Positions 34,030 through 44,900 of a stretch of DNA of 64,000 nt are shown piece after piece (the first letter of the stretch is position 1; each line of letters begins with the position of its first letter). A model generated the notes under the pieces. That model was not told the origin of the DNA. It searched no databases and worked only from the letters and a program-made list of their open reading frames with translations. The stretch is from Stictocephala bisonia (lineage: Eukaryota > Arthropoda > Insecta > Hemiptera > Membracidae). The stretch is from contig JAQJVL010000101.1 of the NCBI GenBank assembly GCA_035578905.1, positions 2,255,051 through 2,319,050 of the forward strand. The letters run 5' to 3'. A program made the position numbers and the translations under genes.

Positions 34030-34160
34030 AGAATATATATATTATGGGCGAATTAATGTAATGAGTGAATATAACGAGTGTAGTCATTATTACTAACTAA
34101 GGTCGACTATTCCTCAGAAAGAGCTATTTTGTAATAGCCCGATAGCCAGGGAAACTAAGG
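34030..34160 (+). repeat. Partial copy of the 55201-55590 foldback arm
   Basis: ATTATGGGCGAATTAATG through GAGTGTAGTCATT, ACTAACTAAGGTCGACTATT and TAATAGCCCGA parallels the left arm at 55220-55340. Confidence 0.65.
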
Positions 34161-35195
34161 GACATACAGCTTTAAGTGAAATGCAAACCACGTAGTGTTG
34201 GTCTGATTTTCAGCTTACTGACAAGCCTGATCCTCAGTTGTCTTCCATACACAACATTAGACACTGACCAACATTCAATATGGATACACAAGACTTCTCT
34301 AGTAGTGTCCACATTGATGACAACCATTGAGCGGGCTCTGTGTCGGTATTAAAAGGACCGAGCATAGAATCTATCACCTATAATCTCCACACTTTGTCCC
34401 CCAAGTAGCTGGGTTACAGCACTGCACCGCCATAAACTGTCCTTTTCATTTATTTTATTTTTTCAAGAACCTTCCTTTTTATTAAGTGTTGTCCTTGTGT
34501 ATAATTCCAAATCTAGTTTTTAATTTTCTTCTGTATTTTATGTTCGATTTCATCGATGATTGATGCCTTGTAACTGCCTTAATCAAATTTATTTTCTGAT
34601 TTCCTATCATATTTTATAAGGTATAAAGTAACCTTTATACAATATATTTCTGAAACTGGATGTTTTGTGAGATATGATTTATTAAGGATAGAATTATTAA
34701 TTCACTTATAATTGTTTCAGTATAATGGTTACAACAAAAATGTAATATACTAATTAAAATGTTTTAAATAATGTAAGGACAAGGTCTCTTTTTTTATTTC
34801 ATAATGAAAACTAAGCTTATCCCTAACATTGAATTAACAAGTATGTAGTAGAATAGGAAATCAGTAAATTTACTTGGGATAAGTACAGATCAGGCATGTA
34901 TCTTAAATTTACAGACCTATATGTATATACATATAAGTTAATTCACATTGTATGTATGAAAGTTGAGCTTATGTTAGAGGGCACAAGACCTGGAATTAAT
35001 ATAACAGGACAGATAAAGTACTAGCAATCTTACGTATGAAAGTAAGTCCTAAATACCACATTCCAGTGAAAAATCCGGTTTTTTATGCCACTATCCTCTC
35101 TAAATGCTTGATGAAAGAAATGTTCAAAGACAGTGAAGAACCTGAAGAAGAAAATTACAGTGGCATTGAAAATGTTGGTTTTATATATTTTTTTA

Positions 35196-35281
35196 AATAC
35201 CATCCTCACACCAGAGAGGTTTATGAAGGAATGAAATTGGTGTCCAACTAACGCTACTTATACCTAATGCTTGTCACAGTT
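35196..35281 (+). repeat. Dispersed repeat, copy 2
   Basis: Same repeat as 33705-33790. It covers the end of the open stretch 35036-35251, which is therefore unlikely to be a gene. Confidence 0.65.
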
Positions 35282-36584
35282 TTTAGGAGCTCTTAACAGT
35301 TGGTCTGGAATTGTTACAATGGTGGATGATGATATATTATTGGATAATGACCGTTGGTTTCTGTTTTCTCATTTTTGGCAAATACACAATGAAACAATAA
35401 AAATTAACCTGTCCTATTCAATTGAATTCTCTTTATTGTCAATATTAGATTGCTATAGACAGTGTCAAAGAAATATAATTAGGCCGGATAATAAGTAGCC
35501 TGGGTATTATATTTAGTGCATGTAGAGGTTCCAGTGGCAGAGGGAAATCTTTCCACCACTAACTTGCTTTGCTTCACAGTCGTACTTAACTTCCGCATTC
35601 AAGTGTTCAGCTTCTATAAAAGTGTTAAGTTATAAAAAAATAACTGTAGTGAACTGTACAATTTGTATAATTGCTATTTATTGCTTACATTATTATTGAT
35701 TGTGTTATTGCTTTTATTAATTGTTATTTGAACACTAAATAATAATTTAATCATTCAAAGCTTGATTCGTTGGTGTTAATCAAACCAAAACCAACTAATA
35801 GTCACTGCTGCTAATGACATAAAATGGGTGAGGCTTGCTGTTGCGCCGTCAGCACATGGCCTACCGCTTTTTTTGCCTTGACAATTTTTTAATGTAATTA
35901 CACAGTCAGGGAAGAGTAGTTCTCTACCTCACTTGCACCAGTGCGCTCATAAGGTTGTTTTCTTTTGTTGTGCGGCCTGTGTATAGTACAATGCAATGTA
36001 CACAATGCAATGTAAATAGTAAAATATATTTGTCAAATTAAATATAACATTACAGGACAAAATAATAAATAACAATAAACAAATAAATAATGTGATAAGT
36101 AATAATAGATTAACTGTTAATCATGATAATTGCATTTTTCTTTATAGTCCTTTTTGTATGTGTTGTATTTAAATTTGGGGAGGGAGGGTGATTTAACTTC
36201 TGAGATAGGTTTGCTGATGGCCTAATTCTCTTATATAATGAAAGTTGCTTATAGTTGATCGATGGAATGAATATCAAATTAATATTGAGATTGTGAATAT
36301 CGCAGAATTTGTTCAATCGTAGGATAATGTCTTGGCTATATAGATAACTGATTTATATTCTACATATTGATTTAACCCTGGCCCAATGCCATATAACCTA
36401 ACCTAAACATAAATGAAAAATGCTAGTCATACATTTTTTAATGTTTATTTTTAAAAATGTACTTTATTAGTAATAGTTTCTGTTAGGACATTAACAAAAA
36501 CAATACAATGAATTTTCAAAACTACAATCACTTTCAATAAATATATATATCAAAATAAGCTGAAATCATAGCAAGCTAGTAAAG

Positions 36585-36890
36585 TAAAGTGCATTTATAA
36601 CTACACTACAACTTTGTGCATGGAGGTTTGTATGTATAATTGCACCAACACTGATGCGGAGGTTGCTTTTATAATTGCACACCATTTCTAGTGGGGAAGT
36701 TGCATTTATAACTGCAAAACCAGTTTAAAAGTAGAGATTCTATTTATAACTGCATAATACAAATACTTTAAATGTAGATGTTACATTTGTAAATGCGCAA
36801 CCATTTCACCATGCAGATTGTATTTATAAATGCAAAACCAATTTGAACATGAAAAGTGCATTTGTAGCTGCACAAACAATTCTGGTCTTA
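36585..36890 (+). repeat. Diverged minisatellite, about 8 units of about 38 bp
   Basis: TGCATTTATAACTGCA-like cores recur at 36597, 36636, 36671, 36708, 36746, 36789, 36826 and 36864, with spacings of 35-43 bases. Each core is close to the palindrome TGCATTTATAAATGCA. Units also share CAACCATTT and ATG..GATT spacers. The units are diverged, so the array is old. Confidence 0.75.
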
Positions 36891-37498
36891 TAATTTTATA
36901 ATGATTAAAAAGGAAATTTTGTATAACTTATTTATGGTAGGAATAAAATTATGTTTAACATATGAATTGTTTTATTCCTTCCTTCACAAATGACCAACAC
37001 AATGTTCAGAAAGTTGCACCAACTACACTGACTGGATAAAAGTTTTATTGAATTTACTTGGGAACATGGCAGTTATTTACAATTTTAATTTTGAATAAGG
37101 AAGCTGTATTGAAAGGAAAGTTATTTAATGATTTTGTGTGATGTGTTTAATTTTGTTTACCATATATATATATATATATATTATTATAGAATTTAATGTC
37201 ATCTCTGCTGCACAGTTTGGTCATATGTCTGTCGATTTACATTTCAACTTATGAATGATGTGTTTATTTATACTATTGTTTTAAAATATCACCTAACTGT
37301 TATCGTCGCCTCTGCCACTACTAATGACTAATAAGCTATGGCTGAGTTAGTGGCTTCAGACACCAGGAAAGTACAGTAAACTTCCTTTAATCCAGCATCC
37401 TGTGGTCCAGTACATTTGATAATCAGGCATGACTTTTGGAAAATTTAAATATTGATCACAAAATGTTCAGTATTTGATTTTTCTGAACCTACATTGTA

Positions 37499-38870
37499 CA
37501 GGGTGTTTCAAAAAGAATCATCCGATTTTGTAGGTTTATAATTTCAATACTAATAATAATATGGACATGAGGTTAATTTTATATTAAAGGATAACTAATA
37601 AAGTTTTTTTACATAGTTAAAATAAAGTTTTTTTTACATACCATTTACAGGTGCTCAATATGGCCCCCTTGAGATGCACGGCATATGTCTATGCGATACT
37701 CAAATTCGTCCCACACCTTAGCTAGCATTTCTTGAGTGATAGATTCGATGGCTGCTCTAATGCGGTTCCTTAGTTCAACCAATGTTGTTGGAAGGGGAGG
37801 GATATAAACAATGTCTTTCACAAATCCCCACAAAAAGAAGTCGCAAACAGTAAGGTCCGGTGACCTTGGAGGCCAGTGATGTAACGCGGAATCGTTAGGT
37901 CCAGTACGACCGATCCATCTTTAAGGAAGCCTACCATTTAAAAACTCTCACATGAAGATTCCAGTGTGGTGGGGCACCGTCCTGCTGGTACACGAAGTCA
38001 TTGGAATATGTTTCTAACTGAGGGAAGAGATAGTTTTCTAACATATCGAGATATGTCAATCCCGTAACAGTGTTCTCTTGAAAGAAAAAGGGACCGTACA
38101 CTTTATTCCGTGAGATTGCACAGAAAACATTAAGTTTTGGGGAATCTCGCTCATGCTGTACGATGTGATGTGGTTGCTCGGTTCCCCATATTCTCACATT
38201 GTGACGGTTAACTTTTCCACTCAAATGGAAAGTTGCCTCGTCACTAAACACCGTGCGTGTTACCAAATCATCGTCAACTGCCATCTGGCTTAGGATAAAC
38301 TCACAAAACTGAACACGTTGTTGTTTATCACCTTCATGCAAAGCTTGTAGTAATTGAATCCTGTATGGTTTCAAATGTAAACGTCGGCGTAAAACACGCC
38401 ATACTGATGTTGAAGGAATGTTAAGTTCCCTACCAGCACGGCGAGTGGATTTTTGCGGGCTACGGGCGAAACTGTCGCGGATGCGCTCCACGTCTTCATT
38501 GGACACACGTGGACGACCCGATGATTTTGCTTTACAGAGACAGCCTGTATCAGTAAATTGCTTATACCATCTTCTTATGCTCTGGGCTGTAGGAGGATCA
38601 GCACCATATGTGGTACGAAATTCACGTTGCACGGTAATCACAGACTCACATCTAGCAAACCGTATAACACAAAAAGCCTTCTGTTGTTTAGATGCCATTT
38701 TGTCAATAACTGAGCTGGGCGTTGACAGAAGCGCGCTACTGCTACCTAGCGGAAAACACTCGAAACTTGAGAGCTTCCTCTTACTGACAGTACATTGTTC
38801 TATCAAATCAGACTTATAGATGAATAGCAATAAATTTTTAAAATCGGATGATTCTTTTTGAAACGCCCTG
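37499..38870 (-). mobile_element. mariner-type element (probably DD41D, rosa-like), TA-flanked
   Basis: The inverted ends CAGGGTGTTTCAAAAAGAAT (left) and the same with one change on the right match over about 30 bases. TA lies at 37497-37498 and 38871-38872. The 1372-bp length suits a mariner. It holds one broken minus-strand transposase. Confidence 0.92.
37645..38698 (-). pseudogene. DD41D-type mariner transposase, frameshifted
   Basis: The transposase starts MASKQQKAFCVIRFARC at 38698. The first half has helix-turn-helix text (TAQSIRRWYKQFTDTG, SSGRPRVSNEDVERIRDSF). Catalytic motifs are SDEATFHLSGKVNRHN (first Asp), VYQQDGAPPHW (second Asp) and, in another frame, PPRSPDLTVCDFFLWG (third Asp). 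The frame breaks at about 37945, where FKW-stop is reached, and a TAA lies in the continuing frame near 37922. The last part (37833-37645) is open again and ends SQGGHIEHL. The spacing between the last two Asp, read across the break, is about 41 residues. All three Asp remain, but the breaks make it dead. Confidence 0.87.
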
Positions 38871-39374
38871 TATATTGCTATCAGCACTGTAAATGTGTCG
38901 CAATTTTCGTCCAACTTCGGGTGATATCATGTTGGATCTTTAATCAAGTTCTGTTCTCTACCGCTGTGGCATTGTTTATGTTACTTGTCAGGGTGAGCCA
39001 TTTTGTCTAGTGTCGCTCAGGCTGCTTTATCGCTGGATTTTCTTTTAAATTAAAACTGTCTTTACTAGTCTTACGACACATTACTTAAATAATGCTTGAA
39101 ATAAGTTGTATATTAGTACATATCAGCTATTTGAAGAATAAAAACCATGTTTTACTGTGATGTTTCATTTAACTCCAGATTTTTATACTATATTAAGTAC
39201 TCATCCTATAATCCCGGCATGCTTCCGTTCCAGATCGTGCCGGATTAGAGGAAGTTTACTGTAATAGTTTTTACTTATCTGTTGCACCATGATAGTAAGC
39301 TCTATGTAGCACTCAAGGATAGTAAATACAATAGGAGAGATCGGGTGCCAACAAACTTATATTTCTCTAACCCT

Positions 39375-39382
<8 letters not shown>

Positions 39383-39421
<39 letters not shown>
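39383..39421 (+). repeat. (CT)n microsatellite
   Basis: An uninterrupted CT dinucleotide run flanked by C runs. It accounts for the Ser-Leu repeats of the spurious open frame across it. Confidence 0.95.
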
Positions 39422-39423
<2 letters not shown>

Positions 39424-39706
39424 CCCTGCCTTTTCAATATGCATATCAAGTCTTGTGTTTCTGCATGATTTCCTGTGTATTGTGTTTGTGGACTTGCCTT
39501 CAGAACAGGTAAGTAAGTTGGTAGGTAATTAATGATGCCCTAATTTCTTGAGAGAAAAAACTAAAATAAATGAAATATCTAGTAATTTGTGTTGATTTTA
39601 ACAAAAGGCTTGAATTGAAAAAAAACTGGTACTATATTTTGGGTTTTACCATTAGCTCACATACACGGTACAGACAATATTTCTTCTATTTTTGAATTCT
39701 TTCCAG

Positions 39707-39816
39707 TACTTACGGCACAGATTACTAACTACCCAAATAGCTCACAGTATACAGAAAAAGCGTACATGCTGTTTAAGGAGTATGTAGACAACATGCACAA
39801 CACAACAGTGAATTGA
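39707..39816 (+). CDS. Possible terminal exon of an unidentified + strand gene
   Basis: Acceptor TTCTTTCCAG ends at 39706. In the phase-1 frame the sequence reads LTAQITNYPNSSQY and KAYMLFKEYVDNMH and stops at TGA 39814-39816. An AATAAA at 40126-40131 could be its poly(A) signal. A possible upstream exon ends at AACAG|GTAAGT (39505-39512), but its best frame (FLHDFLCIVFVDLPSEQ) is in a different phase. I do not recognise the protein. Confidence 0.25.
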
Positions 39817-40685
39817 GGATGTGCATTGCCGCATTGAATAAGTATTAAACCCTCAATTATTATTATCAGCTGATATTTATTATTGTAATATTTATTTTAA
39901 TATAGTTAGTTGATTGAGTTCAATCTGGCAACACTGCACAGTTTACAGCTGCTCTAATGCTTTAAAGCGGACAGTTAACACACTACAAAACATTTGTTAA
40001 CACTAGCGTAGCATACCTCGGGTAGAGTTTGTACTTACGGCTTCTTTAAGATTCTACTGTGATCCCCAAGTTCTGCTGTTCCAAGCACTATATGTATTTT
40101 TATGAATAGTTAATCTGTCTCGATAAATAAATATACTGTATTACTCACATATCTGTTTTTTATTTCTTATTTTACATTGTAAATGTCTTAATTAAAGGAA
40201 GTAGTATTAAACTCATGGAGAATAAGCAGTCTTGATCATATCAGTTAACTCTGATTCAAGTCCATTTCTATTGTTTTGATTTACCTGAAACCATGCCACA
40301 AGAATTTATTTAGTTTTATATAATTAGTTAATGGAATTATTTAGTTAAAAAAATGTATATAATATAGCACAAGAGCGCTGATCATAGAAACTAAAACATT
40401 TTGGAATTGTTAAATTTATTACTTTAACCATTCGTAATCAAGCTGGTCCCTGCAAGATATGGTTTATATTGAATGAAGTAAACTGTAGTGTAAGAGAATG
40501 CCTCTCACTAAGGGCGTCCCTGAATACATAAGTGAAGTAACTGGCCAGCAAATCAGAAACTAGATCTGTTTTGACAGTGTTAAGCTGAAATACAATACAT
40601 TCACTATTTTGGACTGCAGGACAGTCATAATACAGTAAAATACCTGTCGAACATATCCAAAATTGTTGTGGTACATGTGTCGGAG
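39817..40685. other. Between convergent gene ends; no feature recognised
   Basis: AT-rich stretch with the AATAAA at 40126. The minus-strand open frame 40692-40438 matches no family known to me. Confidence 0.5.
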
Positions 40686-41020
40686 TTAACACTCCGTCTT
40701 CAGTTGAGAATGACTAAAATTTGTTCCAATGAAGGAATGTCAAGATTATAAAATAAACAGTACACAAGAAAAATTGTGAAGACCAAAAAACAAATTCGTA
40801 CAAATTTATGTTGTTCGTATAATTTGTTTACTCACCACCCATGTGATGGGAGGTTGGCTTGTGCCACTCTACGTGTTTAGGTGGATATGTTTGACCACCT
40901 AATGTATAATATGTTCAATTTTGTGATCATCGAGTTTCTTGAGTATTGTTTATTTTATTTTTCTGACATTCCTTCATTAGAATAAATTTTAGTCAGTCCC
41001 ATCTGAAGATGGAGTGTTAA
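40686..41020. mobile_element. MITE with inverted repeats of about 85 bp, TTAA ends
   Basis: The left arm begins TTAACACTCCGTCTTCAG and the right arm, inverted, TTAACACTCCATCTTCAG. Similarity runs about 85 bases, including GACTAAAATTT and AATGAAGGAATGTCA. Total length is 335 bp with no coding frame. Unlike the other TTAA elements here, it has no short subterminal palindromes. Confidence 0.88.
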
Positions 41021-41792
41021 GGGTGTTGGTCCGGGCGCCCAGTTTAGCGCTCTAAGGAATTTTGTTCTAGATTTTATAGCAACTGCCGATAAGAGCAGTA
41101 AAGATCCTGACTCACTAACGAACTAGCAATTTCTTGCCCTCTCCCTCATAGCCCTCATCTACCCCGCCCCGCAAATTCGACAGATGGGCATAACTCCCAT
41201 ATTTATAGTAAACTTTAGCAATGAATTTTATATATATTATTAATCTACTATTTTAGCCAAAGATGACTGTACAAATTTCAACTCAAAATTTGAACAAATA
41301 TCATTTAAAGAAAAATAATTGGTAACACTTAAAAAAAGTTTTTTTTTTTTTTTAGATTTACTATGTACTAAGTTGATTAGTACCTTTTGTCCACTATATT
41401 ATCAAAATTTATTAGACAGTTTGTTCATGAGTTATGCTCAAAAAAGGCCAAATTAGTCACTTTAGGCAGCTATATCTCAATAAAGACATTTTTTAGAATT
41501 TTTTCCCATAGCACATTTATTACTTGCATGGATGCTAACAATTTTATTCAAAAAATAATTTTCGATCGAACACCCTTAACTCTGAAATATGTAATGGAAA
41601 CCTTAACACTTTTGGAACGGTTTGACAGGTTTTGTCATATATTATGCATTTACATCTACTGAATTATAAAATCAGATTGGAATCTCAATATCTATAGCGT
41701 CTTATTAATTAAATCTTGTAATTAAGTGCTTATTCTTTATGGGCTTTGAAGACAAACACTTAATAATAAAATAAGTAAAAATTTAAACTTAC
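41021..41792. other. Unassigned sequence downstream of the last NTPCR exon found
   Basis: The missing NTPCR 3' exon would be expected here or further left, but no matching minus-strand frame was seen. The open frame 41387-41662 is not recognised. Confidence 0.4.
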
Positions 41793-41972
41793 CTCTATTA
41801 CAGCTACCAAAGGATTTTGAGATTTCAGTTGATTAACGAAGGGTAATGGTCTGTTGGGAATAGTGGCAAGAATTACTCTGTTTTCCTTAAATATCTGTTT
41901 TACTTTATTCCCAAATTCATAGCTTAGCAGTTCCATCTTTCCAATTTCATCAATAATTTGAACTCCAGTTTC
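41793..41972 (-). CDS. NTPCR: NTPCR exon with Walker B
   Basis: Sixty codons, ETGVQIIDEIGKMELLS to NPLVAVIE, with donor GTAAGT (41792-41787). The acceptor (GCATTAAG) has a poor pyrimidine tract, so the 5' edge is a little uncertain. Confidence 0.85.
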
Positions 41973-44900
41973 CTTAATGCATCACATAATGTTTTAATAT
42001 ATAGCAATCTTGATTTCTTATAAAAGAATCTTAGCAATCTTCAATAATAAAAGACTAGGAGATGTATTCAACTCCAAGATTGCCATAGGCTGGAGAGGAA
42101 TAAATAAAATTAACTACAAGTATAATATTTTATACTCAAAATAGTAAGTAAAGAATTAAAATTATTATTTAAGCTTTTTAGAGAATAACTATACCTTAGA
42201 AAGTTTCTCCAAAGCAATTCAGAGCAGTTTTTCCAACGTTTGAACTCTAGGCCTATTATGTATAATTCATTCATGTTTGAACATAAATTGAATGCCCTTT
42301 ATACATTAACTTCACGTTTGAGCTTACATATTCTCATACACATTTAGATCTACGGTTACGACAGAGTAGACTGCTATTGATAATATGACAAGCTGTTTGT
42401 TCTACATCAGCATATAAGATGGTCTTAAACCTGACTACTGCTTCTTAGTTTAGCACACTTTGAATCATGGGGATGAATCATGCCCTCTTAACACGTTAGC
42501 TGCCATCCTTAAAATGAGTATTTTAGCTCTAAATTACCAAAAAATTTTATGCAAATATTTAAAACAATGATGCATTATATTTACTATGCCACCATTTCTG
42601 AGTATAGAAATAGTACATACATAGGCATTATATGTATATAAATATGTCGGGACTATTGGCCCGACACAGTTTTTTTAGTAGCGTATACGGCACATAAAAA
42701 ACTCTGTCGGGCATATCGGCCTGACACATTTTGAGGTAAATTTGTTTTCATGGTATGGCTACACTGACTGCATGATGAAATTAATCCAGTAGTCAATATG
42801 TATTACGGTATTTCAATACCAACATTCACTAAATAAGTCTGTCGAGCCTATACTCCCGACAACTTGCCCGTTGAACATGCTAAAATTTAAAGTTTTATGA
42901 ACAACTTTGTATACAACCAAAAACTTTGAAATTCGCTCTGTAAATAGTATGATGCTTGCAGTACAATAAAGTGTGATCGGTTTCTTTAAGAAAGCAGGAC
43001 CAGTGGAGTAACAATAAAATAATCAAAAGGTCACTGAACAACAATATCGGGCGTAGTGGCCCGACGGCATCTAGCTGAGACAAAGAGCCGTTGGGCGTAC
43101 TGAACTGACACGGCAGCTAAAGTGTTAATAAAACTAAGTAAATGTAATCAAGTGTTTGATTATTTATTGAACCACAACATTAAATCATTTAAAATTTACG
43201 ACTAACAATACAATTTTTGTTACTTGACATAATGTTAATATGTAAGATTTTATAATAGACAATACTCCATTTATTCAGAGCCTTCACATTAAGATTGAAA
43301 CACAACTTATTAAATTGTGTCTATGGCAACATAGTCTAGTCCAAAACATAAATAAGAAACATATGTTCTCAATAAAATAACATGTTAAATAAAAAATAAA
43401 CACAATACCAACATCTCGCTTTTTATACCTTTTTTTAAGATCTTATGAACCTTCTGTTTCTTGTATATAGGCTTCCATTCACATCAATTGTAGGCCCCTA
43501 TACGTCTGCAAACCAACTGTTTTAACAACCTTTCCTTTTTCCCACAGATCATTTTTTTTTTTTTAGGTCCACACAACTTGATCAGTTCTAACTGGGACCA
43601 GCTCTTTGCTTCCTATGTCATATGACCATTTATAGGCTATCTTTTTTCATCCCATCTCTGGACAATGCGTTTAGGTATGTTGAGCTGCTGCTGGTCTGGG
43701 TTTATAGGTAGACAACTTTTGGTTCTTCTGCAGAACATCATCTGAGCTGGACTGTAACCAATACACTGCAATGGCATATTTCGCAACTCAAGTAAAGCTT
43801 GCTGTAAGTCAAGACCATCTTCTCTTACTTTTTTAAAGAGCATTTTGAAAATCTTCACAGCTGATTTGGCTTTCCCATTTGCTTGATGGTGATACGGAGA
43901 TGAAAAGACTAACTTGAACTTCCACTCTCGAGCAAATTCTTTAAAGATGACTGATTAGAGGAGTACCACTATTAGCCTCAAGTTCATTTGAAATTCCATA
44001 TCTTGCAAAAAGTTGCTTACAAAAATTCACAAGTGTTAATTAGCTGTCTTCATGACTTCAAAAAATGACAAGTAATAGTCACTTACTATTACGTAGTGTA
44101 AAACCTTTCTCCACCATGTAAACTCTTACTTCCTCTAAAACTTAAAGTGTTTAAGTTTGTTAATCACAAATGACTATTATATAAGTAATGAGAAATAATT
44201 TAAACTTAATGACTCGCTTAGCTAGTGTAGGAAACCAGGACCTGGAATAACTATTGACACTGGTGAAAGTACAACATGAATTTATTATTACAGTATATCA
44301 TCGTTACAATCCCTTCCAAAATATTACAATTATCTTATCCTATTTTACACTATACACCTCCTTCAATATACCCTTCTCATTCAATACTAGACAATACAAA
44401 TTATAGATTTATAATTATACGTTTATAAATCTTCAATCAATTTACTATTAACATTGGCTTTCAATATACAGCCCGGGGAATCAACAATTTCAAGAATATT
44501 GTTCACAACAAGCGACAGCAAACTCCTATACTATTAAATCACAATCCTCTAAATAATTATATAACGTCACATTAAGAATCAGCTAAATAAGTTTTATATG
44601 TGCAAATCATCTCCACTAACAAGTGAAAATTATATATCCACTAACAAGCTATACCCAAGAATAATTAATCAACTATTTCCAATCAAAATTAACAATCAAA
44701 CACTAATATATCAACCTTACTAACTATGACAACCTAATCAATTTTCCGTACAATTTTAACTATATTATTGTACAAATATTTTCAAGCGATAAGCTAAATA
44801 TTCAAATAGCCCTAGTTGCTATCCTTTATCCTTCCCAAGAAGTACCCAATATTTATGGTTTATATATTCAACGATATATTTATTCATTTACTACATATAT

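Larger units (their letters stand above)
37374..39261. mobile_element. pogo/Tigger-like element split by a mariner
   Basis: The left end reads CAGTAAACTTCCTTTAATCC and the right end, inverted, CAGTAAACTTCCTCTAATCC, each next to TA. Such ends are typical of pogo/Tigger-like elements. Own sequence is 37374-37498 and 38871-39261, about 515 bases without a transposase. The DD41D mariner at 37499-38870 was inserted later. Confidence 0.75.

Noticed and set aside
35036..35498. Two adjacent open frames that could be exons
   Set aside because: The first runs into a dispersed repeat also found at 33705-33790. The second has no recognisable motif or convincing splice sites.
36585..36890. CRISPR-like array
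   Set aside because: Units of about 38 bp are diverged, spacers are not unique, and the context is an insect-type nuclear genome. It is a minisatellite.
41387..41662. 91-codon + strand open frame left of the NTPCR exon
   Set aside because: No homology recognised, AT-rich composition, and no splice or start context supporting it.
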